Source of the DNA: Petrosia ficiformis
Taxonomy: Eukaryota; Porifera; Demospongiae; Haplosclerida; Petrosiidae
Assembly: GCA_947044365.1 (NCBI GenBank)
Contig: OX345636.1
Location: 57,639,746-57,703,745, forward strand
Direction: 5' to 3'
DNA: 64,000 nt
Shown: piece after piece, positions 40,601 through 54,780 of the stretch
Layout of the letters: the number at the start of each line of letters is the position of its first letter
Numbering within the stretch: the first letter of the stretch is position 1
Program-made: the position numbers and the translations under genes
Notes under the pieces: model-generated
Told to the model about the DNA's origin: nothing
The model's input: only the letters and a program-made list of their open reading frames with translations
The model's database searches: none

Positions 40601-43600
40601 AATGAGTGTGCTGTACTTCACCATGTAGAGACTCCTAATACATTGAAGAGCCTATAGCACTACTGGTGGTGTATGTAATCATAACCATTCAATGAGTGTG
40701 CTGTACTTCACCATGTAGAGACTCCTAATACATTGAAGAGCCTATAGCACTATTGGTGGTATATGTAATCATAACTATTCAATGAGTGTGCTGTACTTCA
40801 CTATGTGTAGACTCCTAATACATTGAAGAGCCTATAGCACTACTGGTGGTATATGTAATCATAGCTATTCAATGAGTGTGCTGTACTTCACCATGTAGAG
40901 ACTCCTAATACATCGAAGAGCCTATAGCACTACTGGTGGTGTATGTAATCATAACTATTCAATGAGTGTGCTGTACTGCACCATGTGTAGGTAGACTCCT
41001 AATACATTGAAGAGCCTATAGCACTACTGGTGGTGTATGTAATCATAGCTATTGAAAGAGTGTGCTGTACTTCACCATGTATAGACTCCTAATACATTGA
41101 AGAGCCTATAGCACTACTGGTGGTGTATGTAATCATAACTATTCAATGAGTGTGCTGTACTGCACCATGTGTAGGTAGACTCCTAATACATTGAAGAGCC
41201 TATAGCACTACTGGTGGTATATGTAATCATAACTATTCAATGAGTGTACTGTACTGCACCATGTAGAGACTCCTAATACATTGAAGAGCCTATAGCACTA
41301 CTGGTGGTGTATGTAATCATAACTATTCAATGAGTGTGCTGTACTTCACCATGTAGAGACTCCTAATACATTGAAGAGCCTATAGCACTACTGGTGGTAT
41401 ATGTAATCATAACTATTCAATGAGTGTGCTGTACTTCACTATGTGTAGACTCCTAATACATTGAAGAGCCTATAGCACTACTGGTGGTGTATGTAATCAT
41501 AACTATTCAATGAGTGTGCTGTACTTCACTATGTGTAGACTCCTAATACATTGAAGAGCCTATAGCACTACGGGTGGTATATGTAATCATAGCTATTCAA
41601 AGAGTGTGCTGTACTTCACCATGTAGAGACTCCTAATACATTGAAGAGCCTATAGCACTACTGGTGGTGTATGTAATCATAACTATTCAATGAGTGTGCT
41701 GTACTGCACCATGTGTAGGTAGACTCCTAATACAATGAAGAGCCTATAGCACTACTGGTGGTATATGTAATCATAACTATTCAATAAGTGTACTGTACTG
41801 CACCATGTAGAGACTCCTAATACATTGAAGAGCTTATAGCACTACTGGTGGTATATGTAATCATAGCTATTCAATGAGTGTGCTGTACTTCACCATGTAG
41901 AGACTCCTAATACATTGAAGAGCCTATAGCACTACTGGTGGTGTATGTAATCATAACTATTCAATGAGTGTGCTGTACTGCACCATGTGTAGGTAGACTC
42001 CTAATACATTGAAGAGCCTATAGCACTACTGGTGGTATATGTAATCACAGCTATTCAATGAGTGTGCTGTACTTCACCATGTAGAGACTCCTAATACATT
42101 GAAGAGCCTATAGCACTACTGGTGGTGTATGTAATCATAACTATTCAATGAGTGTGCTGTACTGCACCATGTGTAGGTAGACTCCTAATACATTGAAGAG
42201 CCTATAGCACTACTGGTGGTATATGTAATCATAACTATTCAATGAGTGTACTGTACTGCACCATGTAGAGACTCCTAATACATTGAAGAGCCTATAGCAC
42301 TACTGGTGGTGTATGTAATCATAACTATTCAATGAGTGTGCTGTACTTCACCATGTAGAGACTCCTAATACATTGAAGAGCCTATAGCACTACTGGTGGT
42401 ATATGTAATCATAACTATTCAATGAGTGTGCTGTACTTCACTATGTGTAGACTCCTAATACATTGAAGAGCCTATAGCACTACTGTTGGTATATGTAATC
42501 ATAGCTATTCAATGAGTGTGCTGTACTTCACCATGTAGAAACTCCTAATACATTGAAGAGCCTATAGCACTACTGGTGGTGTATGTAATCATAACTATTC
42601 AATGAGTGTGCTGTACTGCACCATGTGTAGGTAGAGTCCTAATACATTGAAGAGCCTATAGCACTACTGGTGGTGTATGTAATCATAACTATTCAATGAG
42701 TGTGCTGTACTGCACCATGTGTAGGTAGACTCCTAATACATTGAAGAGCCTATAGCACTACTGGTGGTGTATGTAATTATAACTATTCAATGAGTGTGCT
42801 GTACTGCACCATGTGGGGACTCCTAATACATTGAAGAGCCTATAGCACTACTGGTGGTGTATGTAATCATAACTATTCAATGAGTGTGCTGTACTTCACC
42901 ATGTAGAGACTCCTAATACATTGAAGAGCCTATAGCACTACTGGTGGTATATGTAATCATAACTATTCAATGAGTGTGCTGTACTTCACTATGTGTAGAC
43001 TCCTAATACATTGAAGAGCCTATAGCACTACTGGTGGTGTATGTAATCATAACTATTCAATGAGTGTGCTGTACTGCACCATGTGTAGGTAGACTCCTAA
43101 TACATTGAAGAACCTATAGCACTACTGGTGGGGTATGTAATCATAACTATTCAATAAGTGTGCTGTACTGCACCATGTGGGGACTCCTAATACATTGAAG
43201 AGCCTATAGCACTACTGGTGGTATGTAATCATAACTATTCAATGAGTGTGCTGTACTTCACCATGTAGAGACTCCTAATACATTGAAGAGCCTATAGCAC
43301 TACTGGTGGTATATGTAATCATAACTATTCAATGAGTGTGCTGTACTTCACCATGTAGAGACTCCTAATACATTGAAGAGCCTATAGCACTACTGGTGGT
43401 GTATGTAATCATAACCATTCAATGAGTTTGCTGTACTTCACCATGTAGAGACTCCTAATACATTGAAGAGCCTATAGCACTACTGGTGGTATATGTAATC
43501 ATAACTATTCAATGAGTGTGCTGTACTGCACCATGTGTAGGTAGACTCCTAATACATTGAAGAGCCTATAGCACTACTGGTGGTGTATGTAATCATAACT

Positions 43601-44759
43601 ATTCAATGAGTGTGCTGTACTGCACCATGTGGGGACTCCTAATACATTGAAGAGCCTATAGCACTACTGGTGGTATATGTAATCATAGCTATTCAATGAG
43701 TGTTCTGTACTTCACCATGTAGAGACTCCTAATACATTGAAGAGCCTATAGCACTACTGGTGGTGTATGTAATCATAACTATTCAATGAGTGTGCTGTAC
43801 TGCACCATGTAGAGACTCCTAATACATTGAAGAGCCTATAGCACTACTGGTGGTGTATGTAATCATAACTATTCAATAAGTGTGCTGTACTGCACCATGT
43901 GGGGACTCCTAATACATTGAAGAGCCTATAGCACTACTGGTGGTATGTAATCATAACTATTCAATGAGTGTGCTGTACTTCACCATGTAGAGACTCCTAA
44001 TACATTGAAGAGCCTATAGCACTACTGGTGGTGTATGTAATCATAACTATTCAATGAGTGTGCTGTACTGCACCATGTGTAGGTAGACTCCTAATACATT
44101 GAAGAACCTATAGCACTACTGGTGGTGTATGTAATCATAACTATTCAATAAGTGTGCTGTACTGCACCATGTGGGGACTCCTAATACATTGAAGAGCCTA
44201 TAGCACTACTGGTGGTATGTAATCATAACTATTCAATGAGTGTGCTGTACTTCACCATGTAGAGACTCCTAATACATTGAAGAGCCTATAGCACTACTGG
44301 TGGTATATGTAATCATAACTATTCAATGAGTGTGCTGTACTTCACCATGTAGAGACTCCTAATACATTGAAGAGCCTATAGCACTACTGGTGGTGTATGT
44401 AATCATAACCATTCAATGAGTTTGCTGTACTTCACCATGTAGAGACTCCTAATACATTGAAGAGCCTATAGCACTACTGGTGGTATATGTAATCATAACT
44501 ATTCAATGAGTGTGCTGTACTGCACCATGTGTAGGTAGACTCCTAATACATTGAAGAGCCTATAGCACTACTGGTGGTGTGTGTAATCATAACTATTCAA
44601 TGAGTGTGCTGTACTGCACCATGTGGGGACTCCTAATACATTGAAGAGCCTATAGCACTACTGGTGGTGTATGTAATCATAACTATTCAATGAGTGTGCT
44701 GTACTGCACCATGTGTAGGTAGACTCCTAATACATTGAAGAGCCTATAGCACTACTGAT

Positions 44760-47700
44760 GGTGTATGTAATCATAACTATTCAATGAGTGTGCTGTACTG
44801 CACCATGTGTAGGTAGACTCCTAATACATTGAAGAGCCTATAGCACTACTGGTGGTGTATGTAATTATAACTATTCAATGAGTGTGCTGTACTGCACCAT
44901 GTGGGGACTCCTAATACATTGAAGAGCCTATAGCACTATTGGTGGTGTATGTAATCATAACTATTCAATGAGTGTGCTGTACTTCACCATGTAGAGACTC
45001 CTAATACATTAAAGAGCCTATAGCACTACTGGTGGTGTATGTAATCATAACTATTCAATGAGTGTACTGTACTGCACCATGTGTAGGTAGACTACTAATA
45101 CATTGAAGAGCCTATAGCACTACTGGTGGTGTATGTAATCATAACTATTCAATGAGTGTGCTGTACTGCACCATGTGGGGACTCCTAATACATTGAAGAG
45201 CCTATAGCACTACTGTTGGTATATGTAATCATAGCTATTCAATGAGTGTGCTGTACTGCACCATGTGTAGACTCCTAATACATTGAAGAGCCTATAGCAC
45301 TACTGGTGGTATATGTAATCATAACTATTCAATGAGAGTGCTGTACTGCACCATGTGTAGGTAGACTCCTAATATATTGAAGAGCCTATAGCACTACTGG
45401 TGGTATATGTAATCGTAACTATTCAATGAGTGTGCTGTACTGCACCATGTGTAGGTAGACTCCTAATACATTGAAGAGCCTATAGCACAACTGGTGGTAT
45501 ATTTAATCATAACTATTCAATGAGTGTACTGTACAGCACCATGTAGAGACTCCTAATACATTGAAGAACCTATAGCACTACTGGTGGTGTATGTAATCAT
45601 AACTATTCAATGAGTGTGCTGTACTTCACCATGTAGAGACTCCTAATACATTGAAGAGCCTATAGCACTACTGGTGGTATATGTAATCATAACTATTCAA
45701 TGAGTGTGCTGTACTTCACCATGTAGAGACTCCTAATACATTGAAGAGCCTATAGCACTACTGGTGGTATATGTAATCATAACTATTCAATGAGTGTGCT
45801 GTACTGCACCATGTGTAGGTAGACTCCTAATACATTGAAGAGCCTATAGCACTACTGGTGGTGTATGTAATCATAACTATTCAATGAGTGTGCTGTACTG
45901 CACCATGTGGGGACTCCTAATACATTGAAGAGCCTATAGCACTACTGGTGGTGTATGTAATCATAACTATTCAATGAGTGTGCTGTACTGCACCATGTGT
46001 AGGTAGACTCCTAATACATTGAAGAGCCTATAGCACTACTGATGGTGTATGAAATCATAACTATTCAATGAGTGTGCTGTACTGCACCATGTGTAGGTAG
46101 ACTCCTAATACATTGAAGAGCCTATAGCACTACTGGTGGTGTATGTAATTATAACTATTCAATGAGTGTGCTGTACTGCACCATGTAGAGACTCCTAATA
46201 CATTGAAGAGCCTATAGCACTACTGGTGGTATATGTAATCATAACTATTCAATGAGTGTGCTGTACTTCACCATGTAGAGACTCCTAATACATTGAAGAG
46301 CCTATAGCACTACTGGTGGTATATGTAATCATAACCATTCAATGAGTTTGCTGTACTTCACCATGTAGAGACTCCTAATACATTGAAGAGCCTATAGCAC
46401 TACTGGTGGTATATGTAATCATAACTATTCAATGAGTGTGCTGTACTGCACCATGTGGGGACTCCTAATACATTGAAGAGCCTATAGCACTACTGGTGGT
46501 GTCTGTAATCATAACTATTCAATGAGTGTGCTGTACTGCACCATGTGTAGGTAGACTCCTAATACATTGAAGAGCCTATTGCACTACTGGTGGTGTATGT
46601 AATTATAACTATTCAATGAGTGTGCTGTACTGCACCATGTGGGGACTCCTAATACATTGAAGAGCCTATAGCACTATTGGTGGTGTATGTAATCATAACT
46701 ATTCAATGAGTGTGCTGTACTTCACCATGTAGAGACTCCTAATACATTAAAGAGCCTATAGCACTACTGGTGGTGTATGTAATCATAACTATTCAATGAG
46801 TGTGCTGTACTGCACCATGTGTAGGTAGACTCCTAATACATTGAAGAGCCTATAGCACTACTGGTGGTATATGTAATCATAGCTATTCAATGAGTGTGCT
46901 GTACTGCACCATGTGTAGACTCCTAATACATTGAAGAGCCTATAGCACTACTGGTGGTATATGTAATCGTAACTATTCAATGAGTGTGCTGTACTGCACC
47001 ATGTGTAGGTAGACTCCTAATACATTGAAGAGCCTATAGCACAACTGGTGGTATATGTAATCATAACTATTCAATGAGTGTACTGTACTGCACCATGTAG
47101 AGACTCCTAATACATTGAAGAACCTATAGCACTACTGGTGGTGTATGTAATCATAACTATTCAATGAGTGTGCTGTACTTCACCATGTAGAGACTCCTAA
47201 TACATTGAAGAGCCTATAGCACTACTGGTGGTATATGTAATCATAACTATTCAATGAGTGTGCTGTACTTCACCATGTAGAGACTCCTAATACATTGAAG
47301 AGCCTATAGCACTACTGGTGGTGTATGTAATCATAACCATTCAATGAGTTTGCTGTACTTCACCATGTAGAGACTCCTAATACATTGAAGAGCCTATAGC
47401 ACTACTGGTGGTATATGTAATCATAACTATTCAATGAGTGTGCTGTACTGCACCATGTGTAGGTAGACTCCTAATACATTGAAGAGCCTATAGCACTACT
47501 GGTGGTGTATGTAATCATAACTATTCAATGAGTGTGCTGTACTGCACCATGTGGGGACTCCTAATACATTGAAGAGCCTATAGCACTACTGGTGGTGTAT
47601 GTAATCATAACTATTCAATGAGTGTGCTGTACTGCACCATGTGTAGGTAGACTCCTAATACATTGAAGAGCCTATAGCACTACTGATGGTGTATGTAATC

Positions 47701-49785
47701 ATAACTATTCAATGAGTGTGCTGTACTGCACCATGTGTAGGTAGACTCCTAATACATTGAAGAGCCTATAGCACTACTGGTGGTGTATGTAATTATAACT
47801 ATTCAATGAGTGTGCTGTACTGCACCATGTGGGGACTCCTAATACATTGAAGAGCCTATAGCACTATTGGTGGTGTATGTAATCATAACTATTCAATGAG
47901 TGTGCTGTACTTCACCATGTAGAGACTCCTAATACATTAAAGAGCCTATAGCACTACTGGTGGTGTATGTAATCATAACTATTCAATGAGTGTACTGTAC
48001 TGCACCATGTGTAGGTAGACTACTAATACATTGAAGAGCCTATAGCACTACTGGTGGTGTATGTAATCATAACTATTCAATGAGTGTGCTGTACTGCACC
48101 ATGTGGGGACTCCTAATACATTGAAGAGCCTATAGCACTACTGGTGGTATATGTAATCATAACTATTCAATGAGTGTGCTGTACTGCACCATGTGTAGGT
48201 AGACTCCTAATACATTGAAGAGCCTATAGCACTACTGGTGGTATATGTAATCATAGCTATTCAATGAGTGTGCTGTACTGCACCATGTGTAGACTCCTAA
48301 TACATTGAAGAGCCTATAGCACTACTGGTGGTATATGTAATCATAACTATTCAATGAGAGTGCTGTACTGCACCATGTGTAGGTAGACTCCTAATATATT
48401 GAAGAGCCTATAGCACTACTGGTGGTATATGTAATCGTAACTATTCAATGAGTGTGCTGTACTGCACCATGTGTAGGTAGACTCCTAATACATTGAAGAG
48501 CCTATAGCACAACTGGTGGTATATGTAATCATAACTATTCAATGAGTGTACTGTACTGCACCATGTAGAGACTCCTAATACATTGAAGAGCCTATAGCAC
48601 TACTGGTGGTGTATGTAATCATAACCATTCAATGAGTTTGCTGTACTTCACCATGTAGAGACTCCTAATACATTGAAGAGCCTATAGCACAACTGGTGGT
48701 ATATGTAATCATAACTATTTAATGAGTGTACTGTACTGCACCATGTAGAGACTCCTAATACATTGAAGAGCCTATAGCACTAATGGTGGTGTATGTAATC
48801 ATAACCATTCAATGAGTTTGCTGTACTTCACCATGTAGAGACTCCTAATACATTGAAGAGCCTATAGCACTACTGGTGGTGTATGTAATCATAACTATTC
48901 AATGAGTGTGCTGTACTTCACTATGTGTAGACTCCTAATACATTGAAGAGTCTATAGCACTACTGGTGGTGTATGTAATCATAACCATTCAATGAGTTTG
49001 CTGTACTTCACCATGTGGGGACTCCTAATACATTGAAGAGCCTATAGCACTACTGGTGGTATATGTAATCGTAACTATTCAATGAGTTTGCTGTACTTCA
49101 CCATGTAGAGACTCCTAATACATTGAAGAACCTATAGCACTACTGGTGGTGTATATAATCATAACTATTCAATGAGTGTGCTGTACTTCACCATGTAGAG
49201 ACTCCTAATACATTGAAGAGCCTATAGCACTACTGGTGGTATATGTAATCATAACTATTCAATGAGTGTGCTGTACTTCACCATGTAGAGACTCCTAATA
49301 CATTGAAGAGCCTATAGCACTACTGGTGGTGTATGTAATCATAACCATTCAATGAGTTTGCAGTACTTCACCATGTAGAGACTCCTAATACATTGAAGAG
49401 CCTATAGCACTACTGGTGGTGTATGTAATCATAACTATTCAATGAGTGTGCTGTACTGCACCATGTGGGGACTCCTAATACATTGAAGAGCCTATAGCAC
49501 TACTGGTGGTGTATGTAATCATAACTATTCAATGAGTGTGCTGTACTGCACCATGTGTAGGTAGACTCCTAATACATTGAAGAGCCTATAGCACTACTGA
49601 TGGTGTATGTAATCATAACTATTCAATGAGTGTGCTGTACTGCACCATGTGTAGGTAGACTCCTAATACATTGAAGAGCCTATAGCACTACTGGTGGTGT
49701 ATGTAATTATAACTATTCAATGAGTGTGCTGTACTGCACCATGTGGGGACTCCTAATACATTGAAGAGCCTATAGCACTACTGGT
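44760..49785. repeat. 5,026-bp higher-order repeat, copy 1
   Basis: Private variants in this block recur exactly 5,026 bp later: GTACAGCACC (45531 and 50557), GATGGTGTATGAAATC (46041 and 51067), GTCTGTAATC (46501 and 51527), CACTAATGG (48781 and 53807) and GAGTCTATAG (48951 and 53977). About 55 monomers make up the unit. The left border lies near 44711-44757, where alignment breaks. Confidence 0.9.
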
Positions 49786-52700
49786 GGTGTATGTAATCAT
49801 AACTATTCAATGAGTGTGCTGTACTGCACCATGTGTAGGTAGACTCCTAATACATTGAAGAGCCTATAGCACTACTGGTGGTGTATGTAATTATAACTAT
49901 TCAATGAGTGTGCTGTACTGCACCATGTGGGGACTCCTAATACATTGAAGAGCCTATAGCACTATTGGTGGTGTATGTAATCATAACTATTCAATGAGTG
50001 TGCTGTACTTCACCATGTAGAGACTCCTAATACATTAAAGAGCCTATAGCACTACTGGTGGTGTATGTAATCATAACTATTCAATGAGTGTACTGTACTG
50101 CACCATGTGTAGGTAGACTACTAATACATTGAAGAGCCTATAGCACTACTGGTGGTGTATGTAATCATAACTATTCAATGAGTGTGCTGTACTGCACCAT
50201 GTGGGGACTCCTAATACATTGAAGAGCCTATAGCACTACTGTTGGTATATGTAATCATAGCTATTCAATGAGTGTGCTGTACTGCACCATGTGTAGACTC
50301 CTAATACATTGAAGAGCCTATAGCACTACTGGTGGTATATGTAATCATAACTATTCAATGAGAGTGCTGTACTGCACCATGTGTAGGTAGACTCCTAATA
50401 TATTGAAGAGCCTATAGCACTACTGGTGGTATATGTAATCGTAACTATTCAATGAGTGTGCTGTACTGCACCATGTGTAGGTAGACTCCTAATACATTGA
50501 AGAGCCTATAGCACAACTGGTGGTATATTTAATCATAACTATTCAATGAGTGTACTGTACAGCACCATGTAGAGACTCCTAATACATTGAAGAACCTATA
50601 GCACTACTGGTGGTGTATGTAATCATAACTATTCAATGAGTGTGCTGTACTTCACCATGTAGAGACTCCTAATACATTGAAGAGCCTATAGCACTACTGG
50701 TGGTATATGTAATCATAACTATTCAATGAGTGTGCTGTACTTCACCATGTAGAGACTCCTAATACATTGAAGAGCCTATAGCACTACTGGTGGTATATGT
50801 AATCATAACTATTCAATGAGTGTGCTGTACTGCACCATGTGTAGGTAGACTCCTAATACATTGAAGAGCCTATAGCACTACTGGTGGTGTATGTAATCAT
50901 AACTATTCAATGAGTGTGCTGTACTGCACCATGTGGGGACTCCTAATACATTGAAGAGCCTATAGCACTACTGGTGGTGTATGTAATCATAACTATTCAA
51001 TGAGTGTGCTGTACTGCACCATGTGTAGGTAGACTCCTAATACATTGAAGAGCCTATAGCACTACTGATGGTGTATGAAATCATAACTATTCAATGAGTG
51101 TGCTGTACTGCACCATGTGTAGGTAGACTCCTAATACATTGAAGAGCCTATAGCACTACTGGTGGTGTATGTAATTATAACTATTCAATGAGTGTGCTGT
51201 ACTGCACCATGTAGAGACTCCTAATACATTGAAGAGCCTATAGCACTACTGGTGGTATATGTAATCATAACTATTCAATGAGTGTGCTGTACTTCACCAT
51301 GTAGAGACTCCTAATACATTGAAGAGCCTATAGCACTACTGGTGGTATATGTAATCATAACCATTCAATGAGTTTGCTGTACTTCACCATGTAGAGACTC
51401 CTAATACATTGAAGAGCCTATAGCACTACTGGTGGTATATGTAATCATAACTATTCAATGAGTGTGCTGTACTGCACCATGTGGGGACTCCTAATACATT
51501 GAAGAGCCTATAGCACTACTGGTGGTGTCTGTAATCATAACTATTCAATGAGTGTGCTGTACTGCACCATGTGTAGGTAGACTCCTAATACATTGAAGAG
51601 CCTATTGCACTACTGGTGGTGTATGTAATTATAACTATTCAATGAGTGTGCTGTACTGCACCATGTGGGGACTCCTAATACATTGAAGAGCCTATAGCAC
51701 TATTGGTGGTGTATGTAATCATAACTATTCAATGAGTGTGCTGTACTTCACCATGTAGAGACTCCTAATACATTAAAGAGCCTATAGCACTACTGGTGGT
51801 GTATGTAATCATAACTATTCAATGAGTGTGCTGTACTGCACCATGTGTAGGTAGACTCCTAATACATTGAAGAGCCTATAGCACTACTGGTGGTATATGT
51901 AATCATAGCTATTCAATGAGTGTGCTGTACTGCACCATGTGTAGACTCCTAATACATTGAAGAGCCTATAGCACTACTGGTGGTATATGTAATCGTAACT
52001 ATTCAATGAGTGTGCTGTACTGCACCATGTGTAGGTAGACTCCTAATACATTGAAGAGCCTATAGCACAACTGGTGGTATATGTAATCATAACTATTCAA
52101 TGAGTGTACTGTACTGCACCATGTAGAGACTCCTAATACATTGAAGAACCTATAGCACTACTGGTGGTGTATGTAATCATAACTATTCAATGAGTGTGCT
52201 GTACTTCACCATGTAGAGACTCCTAATACATTGAAGAGCCTATAGCACTACTGGTGGTATATGTAATCATAACTATTCAATGAGTGTGCTGTACTTCACC
52301 ATGTAGAGACTCCTAATACATTGAAGAGCCTATAGCACTACTGGTGGTGTATGTAATCATAACCATTCAATGAGTTTGCTGTACTTCACCATGTAGAGAC
52401 TCCTAATACATTGAAGAGCCTATAGCACTACTGGTGGTATATGTAATCATAACTATTCAATGAGTGTGCTGTACTGCACCATGTGTAGGTAGACTCCTAA
52501 TACATTGAAGAGCCTATAGCACTACTGGTGGTGTATGTAATCATAACTATTCAATGAGTGTGCTGTACTGCACCATGTGGGGACTCCTAATACATTGAAG
52601 AGCCTATAGCACTACTGGTGGTGTATGTAATCATAACTATTCAATGAGTGTGCTGTACTGCACCATGTGTAGGTAGACTCCTAATACATTGAAGAGCCTA

Positions 52701-54780
52701 TAGCACTACTGATGGTGTATGTAATCATAACTATTCAATGAGTGTGCTGTACTGCACCATGTGTAGGTAGACTCCTAATACATTGAAGAGCCTATAGCAC
52801 TACTGGTGGTGTATGTAATTATAACTATTCAATGAGTGTGCTGTACTGCACCATGTGGGGACTCCTAATACATTGAAGAGCCTATAGCACTATTGGTGGT
52901 GTATGTAATCATAACTATTCAATGAGTGTGCTGTACTTCACCATGTAGAGACTCCTAATACATTAAAGAGCCTATAGCACTACTGGTGGTGTATGTAATC
53001 ATAACTATTCAATGAGTGTACTGTACTGCACCATGTGTAGGTAGACTACTAATACATTGAAGAGCCTATAGCACTACTGGTGGTGTATGTAATCATAACT
53101 ATTCAATGAGTGTGCTGTACTGCACCATGTGGGGACTCCTAATACATTGAAGAGCCTATAGCACTACTGGTGGTATATGTAATCATAACTATTCAATGAG
53201 TGTGCTGTACTGCACCATGTGTAGGTAGACTCCTAATACATTGAAGAGCCTATAGCACTACTGGTGGTATATGTAATCATAGCTATTCAATGAGTGTGCT
53301 GTACTGCACCATGTGTAGACTCCTAATACATTGAAGAGCCTATAGCACTACTGGTGGTATATGTAATCATAACTATTCAATGAGAGTGCTGTACTGCACC
53401 ATGTGTAGGTAGACTCCTAATATATTGAAGAGCCTATAGCACTACTGGTGGTATATGTAATCGTAACTATTCAATGAGTGTGCTGTACTGCACCATGTGT
53501 AGGTAGACTCCTAATACATTGAAGAGCCTATAGCACAACTGGTGGTATATGTAATCATAACTATTCAATGAGTGTACTGTACTGCACCATGTAGAGACTC
53601 CTAATACATTGAAGAGCCTATAGCACTACTGGTGGTGTATGTAATCATAACCATTCAATGAGTTTGCTGTACTTCACCATGTAGAGACTCCTAATACATT
53701 GAAGAGCCTATAGCACAACTGGTGGTATATGTAATCATAACTATTTAATGAGTGTACTGTACTGCACCATGTAGAGACTCCTAATACATTGAAGAGCCTA
53801 TAGCACTAATGGTGGTGTATGTAATCATAACCATTCAATGAGTTTGCTGTACTTCACCATGTAGAGACTCCTAATACATTGAAGAGCCTATAGCACTACT
53901 GGTGGTGTATGTAATCATAACTATTCAATGAGTGTGCTGTACTTCACTATGTGTAGACTCCTAATACATTGAAGAGTCTATAGCACTACTGGTGGTGTAT
54001 GTAATCATAACCATTCAATGAGTTTGCTGTACTTCACCATGTGGGGACTCCTAATACATTGAAGAGCCTATAGCACTACTGGTGGTATATGTAATCGTAA
54101 CTATTCAATGAGTTTGCTGTACTTCACCATGTAGAGACTCCTAATACATTGAAGAACCTATAGCACTACTGGTGGTGTATATAATCATAACTATTCAATG
54201 AGTGTGCTGTACTTCACCATGTAGAGACTCCTAATACATTGAAGAGCCTATAGCACTACTGGTGGTATATGTAATCATAACTATTCAATGAGTGTGCTGT
54301 ACTTCACCATGTAGAGACTCCTAATACATTGAAGAGCCTATAGCACTACTGGTGGTGTATGTAATCATAACCATTCAATGAGTTTGCAGTACTTCACCAT
54401 GTAGAGACTCCTAATACATTGAAGAGCCTATAGCACTACTGGTGGTGTATGTAATCATAACTATTCAATGAGTGTGCTGTACTGCACCATGTGGGGACTC
54501 CTAATACATTGAAGAGCCTATAGCACTACTGGTGGTGTATGTAATCATAACTATTCAATGAGTGTGCTGTACTGCACCATGTGTAGGTAGACTCCTAATA
54601 CATTGAAGAGCCTATAGCACTACTGATGGTGTATGTAATCATAACTATTCAATGAGTGTGCTGTACTGCACCATGTGTAGGTAGACTCCTAATACATTGA
54701 AGAGCCTATAGCACTACTGGTGGTGTATGTAATTATAACTATTCAATGAGTGTGCTGTACTGCACCATGTGGGGACTCCT
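49786..54780. repeat. 5,026-bp higher-order repeat, copy 2
   Basis: This is the second tandem copy, with the same order of monomer variants as copy 1. Beyond about 54780 the match continues only with a 4,842-bp offset, 184 bp (one 90- and one 94-bp monomer) shorter, which marks a change in register. Confidence 0.85.
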
